DNA from: Xestospongia bergquistia
Lineage: Eukaryota > Porifera > Demospongiae > Haplosclerida > Petrosiidae
DNA length: 64,000 nucleotides
Direction: 5' to 3'
Assembly: GCA_963965975.1 (NCBI GenBank)
Contig: OZ014411.1
Location: 6,185,001 to 6,249,000 of the forward strand
Of this stretch, positions 56,843 to 64,000 are shown piece after piece. The stretch's first letter is position 1. Each line of letters begins with the position of its first letter. The notes below the pieces were generated by a model that was not told where the DNA came from, searched no databases, and was given only the letters and a program-made list of their open reading frames with translations. A program made the position numbers and the translations under genes.

Positions 56843-57249
56843 GGTGAACTAAGACCCCTCCCTCTCCCCACTTGGAATCGGGAATCCTCTAAAAAGTGCA
56901 CTGAATATTCGATCATGATCTCATGACACAGGACGTGAACTTTATATTTTGTAAAAAAATTGGTCCGGGCGCAAAATTTGGTCCAAATTTGAAAAGAAAG
57001 TCTGAAAAATTAATTCCGTCTTGCAATATATGAACTCAGGACTGTAATAATTTTGCAAAGAGAAATGGATTCGGCAAACAAATCGTTTTAACACTTCTCA
57101 GGCTGTGTGTACTTAATTGAGAGCTTTTAACTACCTAGGAAGTTTTCAAAGTGTCAAAAAAGCAATATTATACAGCAAAGAGAATGTGAACCTGACTGAG
57201 GAATTAAGCAGTAAACTGAATAGAAAATGAACTAATACCTCAGATTGTC
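56843..57249. promoter_or_regulatory. 5' flank of the kinase gene
   Basis: Contains the pyrimidine/purine-rich leader and a 17-bp palindrome (AAATTTGG T CCAAATTT, 56,974-56,990) about 130 bases upstream of the start codon. It may be a protein-binding site; nothing further identifies a promoter. Confidence 0.35.
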
Positions 57250-58254
57250 CTGCTAACAGGAAGAGAAGTATTTGGAAAAAGGCTAGCAAACTAGGATTGA
57301 AAGAAGGAGAATTGTACTATGAGAAGAAGCCAGGACAAGTTTGTATTATTTTTTTCAAATTTCTTTTTTGCTGTCTTGTAATAATTTATAATAGTGTTTC
57401 TGTTTTCAGTAGGTGATGTGTACAATCTAAGGCTGAAAAATTACAAATTGTCCACTGTTGGTATGCTGACTTAACATCAGAACTTCTTGGTAAAAAAGAC
57501 CTATAATAGAGTTATTGAGTGGAGTCATGAAAGATTTGAAGCTAGTTGTAAGTGATGCATTTTTCTTATTATATGTTGTACTGTGACTTACCATAGGTAT
57601 CTGTATGTGATGTCATGAGTGTCAAAGAAGAGACAAGTTGACAGCTACAAGACCAAAGCCACACCCTATTCTGGTTCATTCCCCATCATACCACATTAGA
57701 AATGGACCTTTGTGACCTGTGTCTCAATCAGGAAATATATATATTTTAACTATTAGTGATTATTTCATGAAAAAAGGTCAGCAGCAGCTGCTTTAACAAC
57801 AAAAGAAGCTGTAGGAGTGGCTTATGAGTTGTTATCCAAACATTGATGGACTTCAATCCACTATATTGAGCATGACATTCGTATTTTTAGTGCAGAGAGG
57901 ACAGTTTGTACAAGTACTTCACGTTTCACGTCAATGAAAATTACTGGGTAACTGCCAGTAATATTGGCTGTCCTGTTGTAACTGTTGATACATTTGACTG
58001 TATATATTCAATCTAGAGCCAAGGTACAGATTGCAGCATTGTTGTTCACAAAATCAACCTGTGCATTTTCAGCCAGTTCAACTACATACAACATTTTTTT
58101 ATTGTCTTTCATCATATCTCTTTGTGGCGGGCAAACCCTAACACAAATAACGTACCTTTAACATCAATTAAGGGAGCACTGTATCAAAAATAAGACAATT
58201 AACCCATTTCCCTGCCATTTACAAAAAAGAAAGCAAAACAATATTTTGCTTATA
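57250..58254 (+). pseudogene. Decayed integrase-like element (Gypsy-type), copy 1
   Basis: Plus-strand frames carry broken pieces suggestive of a retroviral-type integrase zone: a Lys-rich lead (57,290-57,345), a degenerate H..C-like stretch, PHRKWTFV near 57,690 and AAALTTKEAVGVAYELLSKH near 57,785-57,845, which fits the ..TKEA..V...L integrase-core pattern. Stops are frequent. Together with the adjacent PHD exon this resembles Gypsy-integrase-derived genes in animals, but the match is weak. Confidence 0.4.
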
Positions 58255-58259
58255 TGTAA

Positions 58260-58693
58260 TTTGGAGTATACTGCAAGTGCCGTCAGCCAGAAGAGATTGA
58301 GTGCAAGGGCTGCAAAGAGTGGTATCATGAAGATTGTGTTGAAGTCCCAAGTGCTATTTGGCAGACCAAGAGGCACATATCATGTAGTGACAGTCCAGGT
58401 AACTAGACACTTCATTCTACATTAACGAGACAAAGAAATGATTGTAATTTACTTATGTAAGATATAGAATGTTAGTTCACCTGCCTTTTATTGTGTCTTA
58501 GTCTGAGGTCTCTAAACCTTTAGAGCTAGAGTTGATAACGTTTTAGTATTAATATTGGTAATTGTGTAGGTGGAGTAATGGAACACTGGATTCTTGATGA
58601 TGCTGTTAATAATTGTATGAGATGTAATGTAGAGTTTACACTAACTAAAAGAAAACATCATTGTCGTGACTGTGGAAAAAACGTCTGTGCAAA
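58260..58693 (+). pseudogene. PHD-finger exon joined in phase to copied FYVE exon, copy 1
   Basis: 58,260-58,398 reads YCKCRQPEEIECKGCKEWYH, then EDC and W..K..ISC, a PHD-finger pattern (C-x-C, C-x2-C, H-x2-C, W, C), and ends DSPG with a GT donor. The next exon, 58,570-58,693, is a near copy of the WDFY3 FYVE exon (51,357-51,480). It has the same phase and length and reads [15 protein letters not shown] (IF replaced by NV). The last 12 bases of the PHD exon are the end of the WDFY3 exon at 51,205, so the fusion preserves frame. The expected second FYVE exon is missing before the duplication junction at 59,050, and a stop lies just upstream of the PHD frame. Confidence 0.6.
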
Positions 58694-59156
58694 GTAAGCA
58701 ACATATTCTTGTTGGTATGCACTTTAATACGTCTAAGATTCAATATACTTCCCTTAGATAAATAAAATGATTGTTTATACTTAATTTCAAAAGCAGTCAG
58801 ACCTCTTGATTCCTTTGCATTGAATATGTAACATAATTTAACTCTATCACAAAACGATAAAAAAATAGAAGAGAGAGGAAAATGTAGCACCCAATAGGGA
58901 TGCATGAATTTTGGTCAAATTAACAGACTCTTAAGCTTGAACATTGCATGACTGCAGTGGCTGGATTTTAGCTCATCATCCAGATTTACTCTATCGACTT
59001 TTGCCTCAAATGTTGCACTTATTCTTAAAGCAAGCTATGGACAATGAAAGTAATTACAATCTCCTATTATATTGTTTAAAATTCAGCCTTACCACCATGT
59101 GTTATCTTAATCAACCACTTGCTGTGGTTCTTTAAATACAGTTTTTGTGTACATAC

Positions 59157-60921
59157 CTCAGTGTTTCTAAGGTTTTCAATATCTTGATGTAGTCGTTCAA
59201 TAATTTCTTCATATTGATGCACCTTTGCCATATTGTCATCATTCATTTGACGAAGTAACATACTTTCCTGTTCCATATGAACAATCTAAATAAAATGTGA
59301 TATCTCAACATCAGCTAGATGAACCTCAATAACAATACCTGAGCTGACAAGGAATCTCGTACATCCTGTAGTTCTCTATCATGTTTATGTTTTTGCTCCA
59401 TCTAATGAAAATTATTGATATTATAGTACAAAGGTCACATACTATCAATATCATTTACTAGTTATTTTTAATACCTGAACTTGTAACAATTCAGTAACTT
59501 GAGACTGTAACTACATAAAATATAAACATGATGATCATATAATTAAAACTAACTTCTTCTTTTTCATTTGCCACTGCTGCCAGCTGGACCTCTACTTCTT
59601 CCTTTCCTGTAGTAATTGTAATCACTTGACTTTCCAATTCCTCCTTTACATTAGTCATTGTAGTTAGTTGAGCTTTCAATTGATCTACTTCATCTTCCTT
59701 TGTTCTGTCTCTATCAGAAACTACTTTCAAATCAATTCCAGGTAACTTTTCCACAAATTCTTTAACAGCTGTTTGATACTCCTTCAGTTGGTCTACCAGA
59801 TCTGTATTTACTATTTGAGGGCACTATATACCATATAAAGAAATAATCAATTTAAAACACATTATATGTAATGACATGTAGCTGAACACATGCATAAGCT
59901 ATGATTGATAACTTACAGAAATCTTCATAAGATCTTCTAGTTTATATGGATAAGCAGAACAAAATTCATTGAGGTTTGCGTTAAGTGTTAGCATAGTTGG
60001 TCGTTTCTCTGGCTCATCTTGAAGGCATGCTACAATAAGGTCATAGAGACAATGTTCTTGACCCATTTTCTTCAGCCATGTCCTTCTTCTTTCCATTTCA
60101 ATACCATCTTTAATTTCACCTACTTTCTTCCAATTCATATAAACAGGCTGTGGATATACTTCATTGATAAGGTAAAGAGTTACATGACCTACAAACAAAG
60201 AACTAATATAATGTGTTGTAATATTACTAAATTTACCAAATGAGAATGTGTCCAATTTCTGATCATATTTCCCTTCAACAGCCTCTGGTGGCATATAATC
60301 TGTTGCTCCAGGCATTATTGTCATGCTACCCTTGTTCAAAATGTTTTGTGGAAGTACTCGTGACATTCCAAAGTCTGCTACTTTAGCACATAGTTGTTCT
60401 GTGAGCAATATGTTGCCAGCATTGAGATCTCTATGTATGACACCATGAGAATGAATGTGTAACAAACCTGATGAAACATCTCGTAAAATACTTAACTTAA
60501 TGGATAGAGGAATATTTTGATGTTTCTCTATGAATCTTCCAAGATCAATGTGTAGCTTTTCCATAATTAGTGTTAAATCTCTTGGGTCTGGTGATGGCTG
60601 ATAAATACCAAGAAACTGAACGATGTTTGGATGACGCATCTTGCTCACTAGGTCGCATTCTTGGCGAAATTTCTGGATCAATGGCATGTACTGATCTTCT
60701 TCAACAAACTGATGGGCTCCTAATCCAACGAGAATATCTAATATACGTTTCCCAATGCACACTGCTCCATTGTATTTGACTTCAAAGACAGCACCATAAG
60801 AACCTCGTGCCTTCTCTTTCAATGGCTCAATTCTCTCGTCTAAAGAAATCATGTACTGTTGCAAAACCTCACTTGGCACTTCATTTCCCCATACATTATG
60901 AAACCAAAGATTGGCCGCCAT
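59157..60921 (-). pseudogene. 3'-truncated copy of the kinase gene
   Basis: Exons at 60237-60921, 59917-60188, 59554-59823, 59475-59510, 59339-59401 and 59157-59285 repeat the first six exons of the kinase gene, with the same kinase motifs and start. The two last exons (coiled coil and basic tail) are absent because the duplication joint at 59,050 lies in the following intron. Read-through after the last exon would add about 23 residues and stop at 59,076. The kinase domain itself is intact, so a short active product is possible if transcribed. Confidence 0.75.
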
Positions 60922-61328
60922 GGTGAACTAAGACCCCTCCCTCTCCCCACTTGGAATCGGGAATCCTCTAAAAAGTGCACTGAATATTCGATCATGATCT
61001 CATGACACAGGACGTGAACTTTATATTTTGTAAAAAAATTGGTCCGGGCGCAAAATTTGGTCCAAATTTGAAAAGAAAGTCTGAAAAATTAATTCCGTCT
61101 TGCAATATATGAACTCAGGACTGTAATAATTTTGCAAAGAGAAATGGATTCGGCAAACAAATCGTTTTAACACTTCTCAGGCTGTGTGTACTTAATTGAG
61201 AGCTTTTAACTACCTAGGAAGTTTTCAAAGTGTCAAAAAAGCAATATTATACAGCAAAGAGAATGTGAACCTGACTGAGGAATTAAGCAGTAAACTGAAT
61301 AGAAAATGAACTAATACCTCAGATTGTC

Positions 61329-62333
61329 CTGCTAACAGGAAGAGAAGTATTTGGAAAAAGGCTAGCAAACTAGGATTGAAAGAAGGAGAATTGTACTATG
61401 AGAAGAAGCCAGGACAAGTTTGTATTATTTTTTTCAAATTTCTTTTTTGCTGTCTTGTAATAATTTATAATAGTGTTTCTGTTTTCAGTAGGTGATGTGT
61501 ACAATCTAAGGCTGAAAAATTACAAATTGTCCACTGTTGGTATGCTGACTTAACATCAGAACTTCTTGGTAAAAAAGACCTATAATAGAGTTATTGAGTG
61601 GAGTCATGAAAGATTTGAAGCTAGTTGTAAGTGATGCATTTTTCTTATTATATGTTGTACTGTGACTTACCATAGGTATCTGTATGTGATGTCATGAGTG
61701 TCAAAGAAGAGACAAGTTGACAGCTACAAGACCAAAGCCACACCCTATTCTGGTTCATTCCCCATCATACCACATTAGAATTGGACCTTTGTGACCTGTG
61801 TCTCAATCAGGAAATATATATATTTTAACTATTAGTGATTATTTCATGAAAAAAGGTCAGCAGCAGCTGCTTTAACAACAAAAGAAGCTGTAGGAGTGGC
61901 TTATGAGTTGTTATCCAAACATTGATGGACTTCAATCCACTATATTGAGCATGACATTCGTATTTTTAGTGCAGAGAGGACAGTTTGTACAAGTACTTCA
62001 CGTTTCACGTCAATGAAAATTACTGGGTAACTGCCAGTAATATTGGCTGTCCTGTTGTAACTGTTGATACATTTGACTGTATATATTCAATCTAGAGCCA
62101 AGGTACAGATTGCAGCATTGTTGTTCACAAAATCAACCTGTGCATTTTCAGCCAGTTCAACTACATACAACATTTTTTTATTGTCTTTCATCATATCTCT
62201 TTGTGGCGGGCAAACCCTAACACAAATAACGTACCTTTAACATCAATTAAGGGAGCACTGTATCAAAAATAAGACAATTAACCCATTTCCCTGCCATTTA
62301 CAAAAAAGAAAGCAAAACAATATTTTGCTTATA
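61329..62333 (+). pseudogene. Decayed integrase-like element, copy 2
   Basis: Same sequence as 57,250-58,254 with one visible substitution (61,781). Evidence and doubts as for copy 1. Confidence 0.4.
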
Positions 62334-62338
62334 TGTAA

Positions 62339-63679
62339 TTTGGAGTATACTGCAAGTGCCGTCAGCCAGAAGAGATTGAGTGCAAGGGCTGCAAAGAGTG
62401 GTATCATGAAGATTGTGTTGAAGTCCCAAGTGCTATTTGGCAGACCAAGAGGCACATATCATGTAGTGACAGTCCAGGTAACTAGACACTTCATTCTACA
62501 TTAACGAGACAAAGAAATGATTGTAATTTACTTATGTAAGATATAGAATGTTAGTTCACCTGCCTTTTATTGTGTCTTAGTCTGAGGTCTCTAAACCTTT
62601 AGAGCTAGAGTTGATAACGTTTTAGTATTAATATTGGTAATTGTGTAGGTGGAGTAATGGAACACTGGATTCTTGATGATGCTGTTAATAATTGTATGAG
62701 ATGTAATGTAGAGTTTACACTAACTAAAAGAAAACATCATTGTCGTGACTGTGGAAAAAACGTCTGTGCAAAGTAAGCAACATATTCTTGTTGGTATGCA
62801 CTTTAATACGTCTAAGATTCAATATACTTCCCTTAGATAAATAAAATGATTGTTTATACTTAATTTCAAAAGCAGTCAGACCTCTTGATTCCTTTGCATT
62901 GAATATGTAACATAATTTAACTCTATCACAAAACGATAAAAAAATAGAAGAGAGAGGAAAATGTAGCACCCAATAGGGATGCATGAATTTTGGTCAAATT
63001 AACAGACTCTTAAGCTTGAACATTGCATGACTGCAGTGGCTGGATTTTAGCTCATCATCCAGATTTACTCTATCGACTTTTGCCTCAAATGTTGCACTTA
63101 TTCTTAAAGCAAGCTATGGACAATGAAAGTATAAGTAAGCACCTAAATATGTTTCGTTAAACAACAATATATACAATAGAGCTAAGAGAAATGACTCCTA
63201 TTTCTGTATATATTTAACAAGCATGCATGTTAGGGCGCATGTTGAAAAGTAATAGAGTCAGAAATTTAAGACTCTTTAATCATTCATATGGATAATTAAT
63301 GCTATACTCTTTCTTCTGCTATTCATCATTATGTGTTCCTAGACAATCAATGAAGCAATGTAGTTGTACAATTTACAGTGTCTTAATATAGATCCATTGC
63401 CTTTTGTCACATAGCAGCTATGCTAAGATGCATACATTGTTGTGTGTTTAAACCAATGCACACCTTATAAATGTTAACATCATTTACACAACAAACAATT
63501 GACTCTCTGCTACAACGTACCTTGAAATACAAATAGCTGATCATGTAAAAGTAATCATTTCATTGTAGGCTATTTCTGAAGTGTATATATAATAATATGT
63601 CATAAATATTATGCTGATGTACTTAATATTTGTTGAGTTCTTTAGATGTAGTGATTACCAAATTATGTGTGTGTCTTGA
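62339..63679 (+). pseudogene. PHD-FYVE exon fusion, copy 2, with last exon
   Basis: PHD exon 62,339-62,477 and FYVE exon 62,649-62,772 are as in copy 1. Here the third exon exists (63,646 onward, acceptor TCTTTAG). A deletion relative to WDFY3 52,382-52,419 puts it out of frame: after CSDYQ it reads IMCVS and stops at 63,679. Thus the final zinc-ligand pair of the FYVE finger is lost. A three-exon in-phase transcript could still be made, giving a PHD plus an incomplete FYVE. Confidence 0.6.
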
Positions 63680-64000
63680 TTGTTATGATAGACTAAGATT
63701 ACATAATAAATAATATTACTGCTTTTTATAAATGAATATAAATTATTCTTTACTATAATAAGCTTCCATTAATTTGAAAGTGAATTTTAACAGTGTTGGT
63801 CAGCTGGAGGGAATGATGTACGTGTGTTTGTCATAAATTTGTCAAGCAGGGAATAGGATTGTCTACGTAGTGAAGGCACAGTATTTAATGTTCTTTATCA
63901 ACTCCAATAACTTAGAAGACTACATATTAGAAACAGAGTTAATTTGATTATATAACTTGGCACTGGTGAACTCTAAGGTAGTCAAATTTCATGAACTTGA
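62463..64000. repeat. Diverged segmental copy of the WDFY3 3' end
   Basis: Matches 51,191-52,740 in order: end of the exon at 51,205, intron, FYVE exon, intron, last exon, 3' UTR and the spacer (GGCACTGGTGAACTC..GGTAGTCAAAT). There are scattered substitutions and indels. It still runs at the window edge, so the next copied gene, by order the kinase tail, may lie beyond 64,000. Confidence 0.85.

Larger units (their letters stand above)
54972..59050. repeat. Tandem duplication of kinase region, copy 1 (4,079 bp)
   Basis: Repeated at 59,051-63,129 with almost no differences (one seen: A/T at 57,702 against 61,781). The junction at 59,050/59,051 joins GAAAG of the FYVE-type intron to TAATTAC of the kinase intron, with at most two bases of shared sequence. 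Confidence 0.9.
59051..63129. repeat. Tandem duplication of kinase region, copy 2
   Basis: Near-identical to 54,972-59,050. Unlike copy 1, its right end continues without break into the rest of the copied WDFY3 3' intron, so this end is ancestral and the left end is the new joint. Confidence 0.9.

Noticed and set aside
58164..58905. Minus-strand frames over the PHD and FYVE exon copies (also 62,243-62,984)
   Set aside because: The recognisable zinc-finger patterns and matching splice sites are on the plus strand.

Overview
The window looks like nuclear DNA of an early-branching animal, most likely a demosponge similar to Amphimedon. It is AT-rich, its introns are often only about 45-60 bp, it carries a metazoan-type BEACH-WD40-FYVE gene (WDFY3/Alfy family), and it is littered with animal-type transposon debris (hAT, Copia, Gypsy, non-LTR reverse transcriptase, a TA-flanked MITE). 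The species assignment is inference; no bacterial or organellar features were seen.

Layout. Positions 1-4,050 hold intergenic sequence and a broken hAT transposon with clear ends. Positions 4,050-30,590 hold a minus-strand tandem gene family of eight loci (G1-G8 below). They encode a small two-exon protein whose first exon has the signature of a GIY-YIG nuclease-like fold (FYIGKT, R-x3-H, a conserved Glu and an Asn). G1-G3 lie in a nearly identical higher-order repeat with a 5.42-kb period. Inside each repeat the terminal exon is present three times (plus a fragment in the second and third), although the first exon is present once. G4 and G7 are frameshifted, G6 has lost the YIG strand by an in-frame deletion, G5 is a divergent paralogue with a different second exon, and G8 is intact but must use a shifted splice acceptor. 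LINE and hAT insertions interrupt the array, and the unoccupied copies in sister units act as natural empty sites.

Positions 31,415-52,466 (+) hold 32 exons encoding the last ~1,808 residues of a WDFY3-like protein: a pre-BEACH region, PH-BEACH, WD40 repeats, an acidic linker and a C-terminal FYVE finger. The expected amino-terminal half is not in the window. A 7.9-kb intron between the BEACH and WD40 parts is a graveyard of mobile elements.

Positions 52,963-56,842 (-) hold a tyrosine-kinase-like protein kinase followed by coiled-coil exons, tail to tail with WDFY3. A ~4,079-bp tandem duplication repeats the kinase and coiled-coil start (59,157-60,921) without its last two exons. Each duplicate also carries, on the + strand, a decayed integrase-like stretch, a PHD-finger exon and a copied WDFY3 FYVE exon joined in phase. 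From about 62,463 to the window end the sequence is a diverged copy of the WDFY3 3' end.

No tRNA, rRNA or CRISPR array was recognised. The most interesting signals are the GIY-YIG-like family with multiplied terminal exons, and the PHD-FYVE exon fusion created by segmental duplication.
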